A stretch of DNA of 64,000 bases from Allodiplogaster sudhausi (lineage: Eukaryota; Nematoda; Chromadorea; Rhabditida; Diplogasteridae), in NCBI GenBank assembly GCA_945643635.1, contig CALZFC010000249.1:1385001-1449000 (forward strand), given 5' to 3'. Under the pieces are notes generated by a model that was not told the DNA's origin, did no database searches, and saw nothing but the letters and a program-made list of their open reading frames with translations. Every line of letters begins with the position of its first letter. Position 1 is the first letter of the stretch. The position numbers were made by a program, and so were the translations under genes. This document shows positions 38,843 through 52,401 of this stretch, piece after piece.

Positions 38843-40510
38843 ATACCGTAATCCCCGGCCAAGACCAGAACACACCGAAATTCCCCCTCCCCCCTGACTC
38901 CCTCAATCGGATGAACTACCCCCTAAGAAGACCTACTACTATTGGCTTTCTCGCGAAACATTCACTCGATTTCTTCCTTCGTTATAACAATGATATCTTC
39001 GTTGTCAAGTTACCAAATCTTTTTCTCTCGCTCGTGTCTCTATTTCGTTGATGCAATCTGATGTAGATTCCGAGATTTTGTCAGTTTTTAAAAATGTTGA
39101 TTTCATGGTCATCTTGTTAGTTGGCGGCCAGAATGAGATAGGAGGTTGGGGCGTGGGTAATTGTACCTTTTTAGAACGTGGTTAATGTTACTTTTTTGGG
39201 TGGTTAAATATCCTACTTTTTGAGTGCCGCCCCCATATTGCTCTTCCTTTCCTCCTATCTCACGATCAGCTTGGTGCGTACTCTTTTTTTTTCGCTGCCA
39301 TCACACTGATTTGTCGTCCTTAAGACTATACATTTGTTGTGGTCAATATTTATTTAGCCTTGGAAGCGACTTAGTTGTACGGTAACGAACATTTTATTAT
39401 TTTTTACGCCCATCGCGACATGGCCTGTACACTGTATGTGTATTACAAAGTGCTCACATTTTATTTTTCGTCAAGTTATAACTGATTCAGTCGCCGTAAG
39501 CGTCCCATTTTGAATAAAGTTCTCTTTTAAAAGTGCGTTTTGCTTTTTTTAAGCTCAGGTAGTTTTCAGATCCACTAAGTATTATATAATAATCTGGCAC
39601 CGGCAGCGATTTCAATCATATATGAGGGCAGATCGGTTCGTGATGCACGCATGCATGGGACAGTTAACAGCGAAATGTAGAAAGATACAAAATATAGAGT
39701 TTGACACAAAAACTGACCCAAGAAGCATTCGATAGATGGATTGAAAGACCGTTCGGACTCGTTAATTGTGATTTAAATTTTGTTTTCGATAAATCACCTG
39801 GCCATGAATGCTTTAAACGAGCTTTTTCGGTACTCTTCGACTATCACTACCCCAGAGAGCCCCCAAAAATTTTGAAATTTGTTTTTCACTGAAACATGGC
39901 CCAGGGGTTGTTTCACACGGGAAACACGAATATAACATCCATTTTAACTTATAACATCATTAATAAAAGTTACAGTAGAAAGTGGCGTTTGTTAAAATGG
40001 TGGAGTCGAACGTGTTCTCCCTTTGCCAAACGAAAGGATGAACTCCTAGACATAACCCTGAACGACCTCTAGGGTAAGAATAGACACCTGAACCGCTGGC
40101 GAGGCTCAATGGCTCTTCTTCCTAGCCCTTCATGCCCCAATTGCAACTCCCTTATCGAGATTAACAACGCGATCTGAGTCAAAATTAAATTCGACAATTG
40201 TTACTATATCGTTTTTTAATGACGTTATAATTAAAAATGGATGTTATATTCATGATCCCCGTGTCAAGTAACACACCCTTAGCCAAGTTTCAGCGAAAAA
40301 AAAATTCAACATTTTTGGGGGCCTTCTGGGGTAGTGATAGTCGAAGAGTACCGCTTTTTCTTGTGAATGGGTTGATTTGTTGCCTATTAGTCCGATATAT
40401 TCTTAATCAATCTATCAGTAATGCCATATCATCTCGTGCAGATTTGCATAATGCCGTATATTAAGATAATTAGCTTTGTATTAGCATATGTTCCATGATA
40501 TTGTGCCGTG
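38843..40510. other. lmp-1 3' region and spacer before the CSNAP-like gene
   Basis: The lmp-1 3' UTR probably ends soon after the AATAAA at 39513. The rest is the inverted-repeat element described separately plus unique AT-rich sequence. The 63-codon frame at 39701-39892 lies largely inside the left repeat arm and looks like no known protein. Confidence 0.65.
39725..40434. mobile_element. Inverted-repeat (fold-back or MITE-like) element
   Basis: The left arm (about 39725-39985) and right arm (about 40205-40434) are imperfect reverse complements. The best-conserved block is GGTACTCTTCGACTATCACT followed by ACCCCAGA.GGCCCCCAAAAAT (39829-39881), matched by 40303-40352. The loop of about 220 bases carries a GAGTCGAACGTG sequence (B-box-like on the minus strand). 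No transposase is seen. Element ends and target-site duplications could not be fixed by eye, so the family is open. Confidence 0.65.
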
Positions 40511-40515
40511 TTCAG
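40511..40515 (+). promoter_or_regulatory. Candidate leader acceptor of the CSNAP-like gene
   Basis: TTCAG lying 64 bases before the first in-frame ATG (40580), with no coding potential upstream. Confidence 0.4.
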
Positions 40516-40579
40516 GTCCCGTTTGGATCCTTGGATTCGTTTTCCTGGGAGAGGAAAAGGAAAGGAAAAGACCCCGTCC

Positions 40580-41434
40580 ATGCCAGATCATCCGATTCGA
40601 TTCGAACGATCCACTTACGACATGGATTTTGATGAGGTAATCAATTCGTCGTGCTTATTTTTTTAAGGAATTTCTGCTTTCTTTACTTGATTCTTGCAGA
40701 GAAAAAGCGTTAATCCCCTACTTTTTCGTGCATAATATTTAACTTTCTTTATTTTGGTGGGTCTTCCTATTATGATTGAAGATGGAGTTTCGCGAAATTT
40801 ACTCTTATTTATTCGAAAACGAGCTAGCCGGAGTATCGAAGTCAGCCGATTCTTTGCATATTTAATGTCCTCCCTTCCGGTTTTTTTGTGGCAGATGCAT
40901 TCTCCATTGTTTTCGAATCGAGCTACTTTTAAACAATGCCTGAGGATAATGAAATAAATAAAGTGCAATAACGATTGCTGCCCTCTCTTTTGCAGAACGC
41001 GCCGTTTGACAGCCAATTCTCGCCGCTCATGGAACAGCGACAGGAGACTGTGATTCATGGCGACTTTTACAACAGTTAGGCTTCTTATTTTTCCTTTCTT
41101 TTCTGATTCTCATAATTGCTTTGTTTTTCGCTTCGCTTGGTTGTTGTTTTTTTTAACCAATAATGGTCGTAATTAAAAAAAAAAATTTGGATGACGAAAT
41201 TGAGTAGGATTTTTGTTTTGTAAGTAACTGGAGGAGATGATTCAAATAAGTTTCAATTTTAAATAATGAAAACTTATTAAAGTATCTTTTCACACAGACT
41301 TTGGCGATATCTTCGCGCCGATGGCAGCCGAACGGCGGAGCAGCAGCATCAACAATGGACGCGAAGCAAAGGAGAACAGCCTGCCGCCTCCCCCCGCGCC
41401 CCCCGCTTCTTCAGCTGAACAGGGGAAGAAGTAG
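40580..41434 (+). CDS. cops9: CSNAP/COPS9-like COP9 signalosome small acidic subunit
   Basis: CSNAP is the ninth, very small subunit of the COP9 signalosome and tunes its deneddylase function. Three exons, 40580-40636, 40996-41074 and 41298-41434, give 273 nt and 90 aa (76 aa if the second ATG at 40622 is used). The match rests on the conserved stretch METVIH-like ETVIHGDFYNNFGDIF, which aligns with human KAVHADFFNDFEDLF, preceded by a DFDE acidic patch as in human VDLDE. The C-terminal 40 residues (Ser/Pro-rich, ending AEQGKK) extend past the human protein. Poly(A) signal AATAAA at 41815-41820. Only about 300 bases then separate it from the pnpt-1 leader acceptor, so a two-gene operon is possible. 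The start choice is uncertain. Confidence 0.8.
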
Positions 41435-42105
41435 TAGGGGAGTACGGTAGTCTAAAGAGAGCGAAGAAGTAAGGGAGCGAAAGGTTACGGTAGTCTAAGG
41501 ATCATACTGTAAAACTGAAGAGATTCGGTACATTGAGAGGATTCTGTAACTGACAATGAGCGGAAGGGAAGAGAACGGATACTGTAGGGGATGAGCAAAG
41601 GGAGCAAGGTATTGGCTATTTTGCATTTGTTTCAAGAGTTTTTTGTTGTATAAGGCAAGCAATGTGAGCTTTATATATATCCGATAAAATTCCCTGATAT
41701 CTGAATATTTTGTTTTTACACTTGTGAGGCAGATTTTTTTGCTGAGTGATTTTTTTATCTATTTAATTCCAATTTTTTGCTTATTGACGTACGAGTATTG
41801 TATATTACCAGCACAATAAATAAAGTCCTCCTAAATACCTCGCGCCGTGTTGTCCATTTGGGCAAGTGTAATTTTATCATGGAAGTGGTATACCTTTGTT
41901 ATTATTATTTTTAAAAAAATGGGACAGTTGGTTTACTCCTGGTATGCAGCATATTTTTTCAGCGGTTGATCTTCGTGTACGTTTTTCTCAGAAGAGAGAG
42001 ATAGATGATGTTTGTTTCTTTACAATCGAAATGAAAGAAATAGATATAAGGGGAATTTATTCTGTACTTTAAGCGATATGTTTTTTTTTTACAATTTCTT
42101 GAATC

Positions 42106-42118
42106 GAATTCACTTTAG
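42106..42118 (+). promoter_or_regulatory. Candidate trans-splice acceptor for pnpt-1
   Basis: ATTCACTTTAG ends at 42118, 13 bases before the ATG at 42132. The previous gene's poly(A) signal lies about 300 bases upstream, which would fit either an independent promoter or downstream-operon (SL2-type) processing. Confidence 0.45.
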
Positions 42119-42131
42119 GAAGAAAAGAGAA

Positions 42132-42660
42132 ATGCTACGGGTAAGCTGTGCCTTGTCAAGAGGACTAGGCACAAGTAGTCGCGGCGGCTGCAGTAGCGCA
42201 ACAGCAACGACTGTCTTCTCCAGAAGAGACCTCAACACGCTCAGCCACGCAGCACAAGGAGAGACAGTCACGATTGAGGTTTATTAATTAATATATATTT
42301 TATCACTTTTCAAATTTTGGTATTAATGTTTAAAAAAAATTTCTGCTATTCGATTCACAAATGGCTTGATTACACAGGTTTAAAGTGATAATGCATCCAT
42401 ACTCCTTTTTTCTTCTATTATATAATTGCTATAAATTTAAATACTACTTTTTTTCTTTTGTTTTAGAAATAGCAACGTAAAAATAGGGTTTAAAATTTTT
42501 ATACTTATTAATGCAGTATTAAAGAGAAAAAGAAAGAGAGACAACCATTTCAGGACACCTCCTCCTCCTCCTCCGGCCGGCCGCTCCTGCTGAAGACGGG
42601 CCACATTGCACGCTTTGCAGAGGCCGCTGTCGTCGCGCAGAGGGCGCAGTCTGCTGTCAG

Positions 42661-42699
<39 letters not shown>

Positions 42700-42746
42700 G
42701 AGAGAGAAGAGAGAGAGCAGAGAGAAAGAGATGGGTGAAAATGAGA

Positions 42747-42779
<33 letters not shown>

Positions 42780-43189
42780 CGGGTTGAGAGATGTAGAAGG
42801 AGTGAGTTCTATAAGGAATTTCCACTGAATATACATTTTTTTTTAATTAACAGGTAAATGAGATTTAGAGGATTGCAATTCTAGCTTTATTACATAGGAG
42901 AGACTTGAATTTGTAAGGACATTATCTGGTGTTACTTTCAATTATATCAGGATTAGACGTACTTTGTTTAGTATATTGAAGACGCTTCTGGCCTCAACAC
43001 TGTTGTTGCAAGTAGTAGGAGATTCATTGGATATCCTGGAGTGAAAAACACATGTTGGGGGGTAGCATGTCTTTCATTAATATTTCAAATTCAAGGGAAA
43101 TTAATATTTCTGAGATTGAACAGTAGTGGCAATCTGGAGCTTAGAGTCCCGCCAGCTTTAATTTGCATGAGCTTTTTCTAAGAGACGGT

Positions 43190-43228
<39 letters not shown>

Positions 43229-46200
43229 GAGAGTGATGTGAGAGAAAGAGAAGAGAGATAAAGAGGAGAGAGGGCGCGGGGAGAGATATTAGAGAAAGGA
43301 GAGAGAAAAAGAGAAGAGCGGAGAGAAAGAGAGGAGGAAGATAAGGAATTGCTAGTGAGCAGAGAGATAGAGAGAGACGGAAGAGAGAGAGAGATAGAGA
43401 GAGAGAGAGCTAGAGAAAATAGAGATATGTGAGAGAAAGTGAAGAGAGATAAAGAGGAGAGAGAGAGGGGGGATAGAGATATTAGAGAAAGGAGAGAGAA
43501 AAAGGGGAGAGCGGACAGAAAGAGAGGAGGAAGATAAGGAATTGCGAGTGAGCAGAGAGATAGAGAGAGACGGAAGAGAGAGAGAGAGAGGGAGAGAGAG
43601 AGAGAGAGAGAGAAAGAATCGGAGAGAGCAAAATAGGTGAATATTGCGAGGTGTGGCAAGTGACTGGGACGAGGGAGTTCCTCTCAATGTCAGAGGCGTT
43701 TGTGAAAGAATGTACTAAAAAGAATCGTTTTTGTAATCAGAAAAAGTGGCTTACCATCTGGAATTAAGCGAGCGATTTTGTCGATTATGTCGATTGTATC
43801 GGGCTTCAATATGCACTTTATAGATTTTCTTTATCATGGTAATAGCTTTTTTTAAGTAAGGCTTACTTTTGGCGCAGAAATGACCTATGTAGCAATATAC
43901 ACTGATAAAAAAATTCCACAGATAGTAGACTGACTTTGAATGGAATCGTCTGTCATTATGGTTTTTTTAAAGGGAATCTTTAATTTCTAGCTTTGGTAAA
44001 TTGAGCACCTCACGCAGGACGTAGCACATTTGTCGCAGCCAGTAGTTTCTTCATAGGATATCCAGGAGTGAAAAGCACGCGGTACAAGCATTAGACGCTA
44101 TATAACTAATCAAGAAAATCAAATGTAATTCTCTCTCTCTCTCTCTCCCTAAACATAATTGTGATATTTCCCGATTAAAAACAGTCGGATATCTTGAATT
44201 TAGAACACAACCAGCCTTATTTTATGTGCATAAACTATTTATGGAAAAAATTGCTGGGTTCCCTCATGTTCCTTTTGTCATGGCTTTAAAAAAAGGTTTT
44301 ATTCTATGTTATTAATTATCTCTTATACTGTTATGGCGCTCTGGTATTATACAATATTCTAGAATATAAGTAAGAATTTATTCAGTGACAAAATTTATTA
44401 ATTTATTCAGTATCTACATTTAATTGATTTTTAAAAGATTGCATTTCTAGCTTTAGTTCATAGGAGAAACTTGAATTTGTAAGCATGTTAGCTGGCGTTA
44501 CTTTCGGATAATTATATTATTTTAGTATTAGAATTGGGAATATAATGGTGGTAGTCTTGCTAAGGAAGACAGTGATTGTGAGACAAAAGAAAAATAAGAT
44601 AGAATTAAGCTTCCCTGGGAATGCGGAGAATTCGTGAGCTTGAGCAGTGTATATCTTATTGTTAATAAATGTTTGTAAATTTACCACCACCTCAACAGAA
44701 CGCTGTTCTCACAACCGGTTGGATATTCATAGGATATGCTGAAGTGAAAACCACATGGTTGAGGAATGCCCACCACTAACCACGAGACTGTAAATTCAAG
44801 GGTAATTGACATTTCCGAGATTGAACAGCTGTGGTTATCTTGATTGCAGAGAACTGCTTGTTTTAATTTAGAGCAGCGCCAGCTTTAATTTGCATAATGG
44901 TTTTTTAAGAGAGAGATATACGAGAAAGAGAGAGTGACACAGAGAGAGAGAGAGATGAGAAGGGTGAGGAGAGTGGGAGATATTAGAGAAAGGAGAGAGA
45001 AAAAGAGTAGAGTTGAGAGAAGGTAAATCGAGTGGAAGTAAATGAGCAAATTTGTCTAGTAAGCTGTTTATTTTTTATCGGGCTCTAATATGATTATGAT
45101 ATATATTTTTAAGTTGGTAATAGTTTTTTTTTTGAGACAGGATTGCTTTTGGCGCAGAAATGACCTTGTTGCAATTCCCTCTGGACTTATATAATAGACG
45201 GACTTTGAGTGTAATATTGCAATTTTTTTAGTAAATAGGAATTCGAATTCAATCCCTGGTATCAAGCACGATTGTCGGAACCAGTAGGATATTCATGGGA
45301 TATCTAGGAGTGAAAACCACATGGTGGGGGGGGGGGGTTATCTTGATTTTAGAGGACAGCGAGTTTTTTTTCATAATTTTTTACGCGAGAAAAGAAGCTT
45401 TATAGGTGTCCATTTTTTTTTAACTCATCGTCCTTTTGTCATTACTTTTCAAAATAGTTTTCTTTCTTTGTTATTAATTTGTTTACTATTATGTCGCTCT
45501 CATGTTCTGCAATATCTAGAATATAAGTAAGTATTTATTTAAGTAGAATTTTTTATACAGCAAAGTTTATTTTAATTTATTTGCTCATTTATTTGTTTAT
45601 TTTTTAATTAATTAATTAATTTTATTTTTTTACTACAGGTGCTGGCGACGTGTGTTGCGAAGACAAATGACTCTCCCGTCGGCTTCCTCCCTCTCTCGGT
45701 CGATTTCAGGCAGAGCGCAGCGGCCATCGGGAGGATTCCGACCAATTATCTGCGGTAAGAGAGAGAGAGAGAGGGTGGAGAGAGAGAGAGAGGAGAGAGA
45801 GAGAGAAGAGAGGGCGAGGGAGAGAGAGGAGAGGGCGAGGGAGAGTGAGAGAAGAGGGTAAGAGAGAGTGAAAGTGAGCGATAGAGAGGGAGAGTGAGAG
45901 AGGAAAGAGCAAGAGAGAGAGAGAGAGGAGAGGGCGGAGAGAGTGCGGGAGAGAGAGAGAGGAGAAGGGAGAGAGAGAGAGAGAGAGGCGAGGGAGAGAG
46001 CAATGGAAAAGAGAAACTCCTTCCCAATTTCAGCCGTGAACTTGGCCAGACCGACGCCGACATCCTCACGTCGCGTGTCATTGATCGCTCGATTCGGCCA
46101 CTCATCCATCCTTCTGTCACCGACTCCATTCAGGTAGATCTCTTTCTCTTTCTCTCTCTCATTCTCTCTGACTCTCTCTCAGCCTCTCTCTCAGGCTCTC

Positions 46201-46340
46201 TCTCTTTCTCAGTCTCTCTCTTTCTCAGTCTCTCTCTCCTGTCTCTTCTGTCTCCTTCTCTCACTCTCTGTGTCTATCTCTCTCCATCTCTGTCACTCTC
46301 TCTCTCTCTCTCTCTTCTGTCTTCTTCTCTAGCTCCCTCA

Positions 46341-46384
<44 letters not shown>

Positions 46385-49300
46385 TCAGATCAACTGCAAG
46401 CCTCTGTCGATGGACGACGACGCTGACGAAGTGGCACTCGCCGTGAATGCAGCAGCGACCGCTCTTCTTCTCTCAAGGATACCGATCGATGGCGCGGCCG
46501 CAGCAGTCAGGGTTGCAGAGATTGGCGGCAAGGTAAGGGTTTCATGCTCCATTTGGGGTTGGGTTTTTGGCGGATAATGAGGTACCCAATTTGAGGTACA
46601 GATGGTTAGGGTTTTTATAAAAATGGGGGTACCCAATTGCGGGTGAGGGGGGAGGGTGTTTGTAGTGGAGATTGGGGTAGGTGAATGGGAGAGAATGCTA
46701 CGTCCTTGAGTCAAGCCAGACTACGTGAACTTGCGCCGTGTTTATCTAAATAAATGTTTGTAAAGAGAATCCTCAGCAAGTCATACTTAACACTGATATT
46801 GCAAGTAGTAGGATATTCAGTAAATGTCCTAGAGTGAAAACCACATGGTCGGGACGAACTCTATCAGTGATATATATATTGATTCAATGTTAATTGATAT
46901 TTCCGATTGAAGGCTAAGGGTTGGCTCATTGGGTGGGTGTTTGTTGGAGGGGGGGGGGGGGGTAGTGAGGTATCCAATTTGGGGGACAGACGGTTAGGGT
47001 TGCTCATAAAAAGGGAGGGGGAGATTAGATACCCAATTGAGAGGGTCGATGCTAGTGTGTCAAGATCTAAGAGATTGGGTACCCAATTTTTGGGGATAAC
47101 ACGACCCATTTTGGTGATTGTAGGGCCTAGTTGGAGAGGTATTTTCAAGATTCTGATTTTTGGTTCTTGTTGGTTGTTCCATAATTGACGGTTCACTGAA
47201 AGAATTATTCCTGCTTTGTTGTTATTATTTTGCAGCAGATTTTTCTATTATTTTTTACTTCTAACATTAGAAGAATTTAGTTCGGAATTATTAGCCTAGT
47301 ATGAAATTGGACAATTGTAAAATATTTAAGTGATTTGATCCTTTTTCTATGACATGCAAAAGTTTAATTATATGTAAATAAATAATTCTGAATCAATAAA
47401 AATTATTAAACCTGTTGATGAACACAAATGAAGTCGTAGCTATGTTTTTTTTAGAGATTTTGTTTTATCTTGCTAAATTTGCACATTTCTTGCAGTTGGT
47501 GCTGAATCCGCCAAGAAGAGAACTCCGCGGAGTCGCATTGAATCTTCTTTTAACCGGATGCAAAGAGAAGAGAACGCTGATGATTGAGATGGATGGGAAG
47601 CAGGCAATTTTTATTTATATATTTTATTTCCTTTTCAGTCTAGAATTTTATTAATTTTTACTTTTGCTTTAAATTTTTTTGCACACTAATTTGACAACAC
47701 GCCTTTTCAATAGATATACTTGTTTGAAGATGTTTAACTGATATTAAAATTGAATTTTTTGCGGGTTTCTAGTTTAGAAAGGAGACTAAGCATTCAGCAT
47801 TTTTTATAATTTATTTATTCTATATTGTATGGGATTTGGGAGGAATATACAAAAAATGCCGTTTGCTTTATTTATACATTAGAAAAAAAATTCTAAAGTA
47901 TTGTTTGGCTTAGATTGCTATAGAATTTTTTATTATTTTAGATTATTGTATTTTAGATTACTGTAGAACGCTTTGAAGAAGCTGTGGATGAGGCACTCAC
48001 TTCGATTGACGCAATTTTGGCCGGAATGGAACAACTTCGTCAAGTTGCCGGAAAGCCGAAGATGGAGGTACGGTAGGATTGAGCAGCTTTTTAAATTTAT
48101 AAAATCGATTGACTAGGACCTTATTCTAGAGCAGCTGATTGTCGGGGGTTTTTTCTTTTAAAATAGTTTATTCGAGACATTTACAAGATCATACTGTATA
48201 ATGGGAAAATAAATATAAATAATATCTCTTAAAAAAATGTTAATATAATTCTCGGGATTAATATAATTCTCGGGGCCAGGTTGTATTAGTGAGCATAAAT
48301 TAAATCTACGTTTTCCTTGATGTGCTTGATATAGAAAGATGTTGAATTTAATTCTGGATGCCAGAAACTAATGATTTTTTTTATTCATTATTCCCAAATG
48401 CCTAGAATTTCAATGATGTTCCCTTGGGCCATATTACTTGGTCTTATTTTTTTTTCGATAACAATGTTTCTGACAATTCCCTTGTGAGGTATATGATTGA
48501 AAAGAGGAAAGACTACATAAATTTCTTTAGAATTAATTCTGTATGCATCGATTAGATCTTCTCTTTTTTTTAGATTATTACGGACGAGAAAGGCACGAAT
48601 TTCGATCGATTGGTGGCAGAAGTGAGAACGCTCTGTGAGACGAGCATTCAATTCATATTCACCGACTCGCGCCACGACAAAATTAGCAGAGACACAGCGG
48701 TTGCGGTCGGTATTGGATTTTTTTTATATTTAATTTTTTTTCTTTCCATATTAAATTAAAAATATCCTATGTTATACGAATTATTTATTAAATTTTTTTA
48801 AATGTATTTATTCTGTTAAATAGATGTATATTTTATGTATTTATGCAAATAAGGAAGATATATCTATATTTATATGTATATTTAATTTATTAGATTTATA
48901 TTCCTTTATGTGGTTACTTAATTCGGGAGATATATATTTTTATGTGATTACTTTGTTCAGGAGATTAATATTTTTATATGTTCATCTATTTCAAGAGTTT
49001 TATATTTTATGTGCTTATTTAACTCAGGAGACATTAGCTGAAGTGTTCAAAGTCCTGAGCGAGGACTATCCAGAGAGGATAATACGAGAAGCGCATTCCC
49101 TTGTCATGAAGAACACGCTAAGGTTGGCACTGACAATGAGAAATGTTTAGAAGATTAGCGTGATTAAAAATTTGTTAATGAACTTATTACTTTGAAAAAA
49201 ACATAAGAATGTGAGTATTAAAAATTAACCAGATATATTTGCTAACTTGTTAATTTCGTCATATTCGCATCGAACTCATCCTGAACTTCAAAGAAATTGT

Positions 49301-49486
49301 TGTAATAAGTAAATAAAAACAATTGTTTAATATTCATAATATTGTAACTTCACAGAGAACTCATCCTCCACTCTGAGCTACGCTGCGATGGCCGAGGCCT
49401 ACGTGACTTTCGGCCTCTTTCAATGCAAGTCGACTGCTACGAGCATCTCCACGGCTCCGCACTCTTCCAGCGAGGACAGACACAGG

Positions 49487-49523
<37 letters not shown>

Positions 49524-49587
49524 AGATAAGAAATAGAGAGAAAGAGTGGGAGGGAGACCGTGAGAGAGAGAGAGGGAGAGAGAGAGA

Positions 49588-49626
<39 letters not shown>

Positions 49627-49774
49627 AGATAAGAAAGAGAGAGAAAGAGTGGGAGAGAGACCGTGAGAGAGAGAGAGGGAGAGAGAGAGATAAAAGAGAG
49701 AGAGAGAGAGAGAGAGTGGGAAGAGAAACCATGAGAGATAGAGATAGAAACTGGGAGAAGAAGCAAGCGAGGTA

Positions 49775-49818
<44 letters not shown>

Positions 49819-51905
49819 CTGAAATGAAGTAGAGAGAATTTGAGTAGTAGAGACTTTCTATTTTATGGTTAGGCTCGTTTACTTAGTTAGGGCCATAAGG
49901 CCAATAAGAACCCTTCCTTAAGCCTAGGGTTTAGATCTTATTTGTTAGGGTCACAAGGTGATTCTAAATAACCCTTTACTTATTGTTGAGGTCATAAAGT
50001 CAGTAAGAACTCCTTCCTTTAGATTAAGGTTAAGATTAGGGTCTTATTAGTTAGGGTCATATAAGGTCAATAAGAAACCGTTCCCTAAGGTGTTCACGAC
50101 ATGCACCTTCGACTCGCCGTCCGCTGCCTTCCATCCCGATTCGGTCTCTCAGTTGCTGGGCGCGCAACGGAAGAAGAGCTTCATGCTGCACTACGAATTC
50201 CCGTCTTATGCGACGAATGATCTCAGCACGGGTAAGGTTTTATTCCTTTTTTTAGGGGTTTCTTTTTAGTATTTATGGTTTTCTTTCTACTATTTAAGGT
50301 TTTTTTTCTTGTTTTTAGGACATTCTTTTCAGTATTTATCTGTTTAATTTTTTTTATATCACTTACTACATGGGAGATGTAATTGAAACTGGAAAAGAAG
50401 GAGACGTTTTATTTATTTTTTTTGATACAATTGATTGCATTCCAACTGTCGTTTGTGCTGCTTGTTCAAAAGTGCGGGAATTCAAATGAGTATTTCTATT
50501 AAGGCCGCGGCGTCGCGAATCGCCGCGAACTCGGCCACGGCGCTCTGGCAGAGAAGGCGCTGGCGCATATCGTGCCGAGTGACTTTCCATTCACCATCAG
50601 ACTGGCTTGCCAGGTGCCGTTTAATTAGTTCTATTTTTGAATAAATATTTTGGCGCCATAATTTAAAAGATTAATTAATAACCCTTCATCGGCGAATATT
50701 TGAGTAAGGTGGCAAAATTAAAAATATCGGGCTTGGCGGTTTTCGATATGCTGAAGAGTAGATATAGCAGAGGATTCTGGGAAATAAATGATGCGTGATT
50801 GGCAGTGATGGGTGGCAATATTTTGTTTGGAGAATTGGAGTGAACACATTAAATAAATAAAAAAATCATGTTAGTTATCTAAACCGGCATAGTTAATTGA
50901 CCGTATACCGAAGAGAAAAATTATTTTATTATTTTTTCCTACAGTAATAATTTTTTCCAAGGGCAATAAATATAGCATCATAGATTGGGCGAGTTTCACT
51001 TCTCTTAGGTGCTCGAGTCGAATGGCTCTTCGTCGATGGCGTCCGTGTGCGGCGGGACCCTCGCACTCCTCGACGCCGGAGTCCCACTCGAGGCAGCGGC
51101 TGCAGGCGTCGCCATTGGCATGGTGTCAGATGAGCAGAGACCGGACGAGAGATACAAGGTCAGCAATGATGGGGATACAGTAGAATGGGGGTATTAAGGT
51201 CGAGGTAGAATGTGGGCTAAGGGTACGGTAGGATGGGTACTGAGAATACTGGAGATTGGGTACTGAGGTTGCGGTAGAATGGGTGCTAAGGTTAAGGTAG
51301 TATGGGTGCTTAGGTTACCGTAGGATAGGGTACTAAGGTAAGGTAACCAGTATTTATCATCCTAGAACCCGGCGAGTTTCACGATCAATACCGGTCGCCT
51401 GATAATTTTCTCAAACTTCATTGCAGGTTCTAACAGACTTGATTGGCATCGAAGACTACGCAGGCGATATGGACTTTAAGATTGCTGGTATAATTTTTTT
51501 TATAAAAGAAATTTTATCAATTTTTTTCCATAAACCGAAATGTCTACAATTAAACAGTTTAATGAGAGATAAAAGTGCAACAAATTCGGCCAAGATAGCC
51601 TTTTTTCCCTTCTTATAAAATATTGTATTAATTTCCCTCCTATTAGTATTACAAAATATTTTTTTACTGCTAATCTTTTAGGAACTCGGAAAGGCTTCAC
51701 GGCGATGCAGTTGGATGTCAAGAAGAGACTCGGACTAACGAGGCAGCAACTCAGAGAGAGCGTCCAGCAGGGTTACCTTCCTCCTTCTCTGTCTCTCTCT
51801 CTCTCTCGGACTGTCTCACTCTGTGTCTCTATGTCTCCCTCTCTCTCCCTCTCGTCTCTCTCTTTCTCTATCTCTCACTATCTCAGTCTGTGTCTCTATG
51901 TCTCC

Positions 51906-51955
<50 letters not shown>

Positions 51956-52000
51956 TTCTCTTTCTCTTTCTCTATCTCTCACTATCTCAGTCTGTGTCTC

Positions 52001-52041
<41 letters not shown>

Positions 52042-52134
52042 ATCCCTCACTATCTCAGTCTGTGTCTCTATGTCTCCCTCTCTCGCTCTCTCTCTCTCTC
52101 TTTCTCTATCTCTCACTATCTCAGTCTGTGTCTC

Positions 52135-52173
<39 letters not shown>

Positions 52174-52273
52174 CTCTCACTATCTCAGTCTGTGTCTCTA
52201 TGTCTCCCTCTCTCGCTCTCTCTCTCTCTCGATCTCTATCTCTCACTATCTCAGTCTGTGTCTCTATGTCTCC

Positions 52274-52319
<46 letters not shown>

Positions 52320-52356
52320 ATCTCTCACTATCTCAGTCTGTGTCTCTATGTCTCAT

Positions 52357-52401
<45 letters not shown>

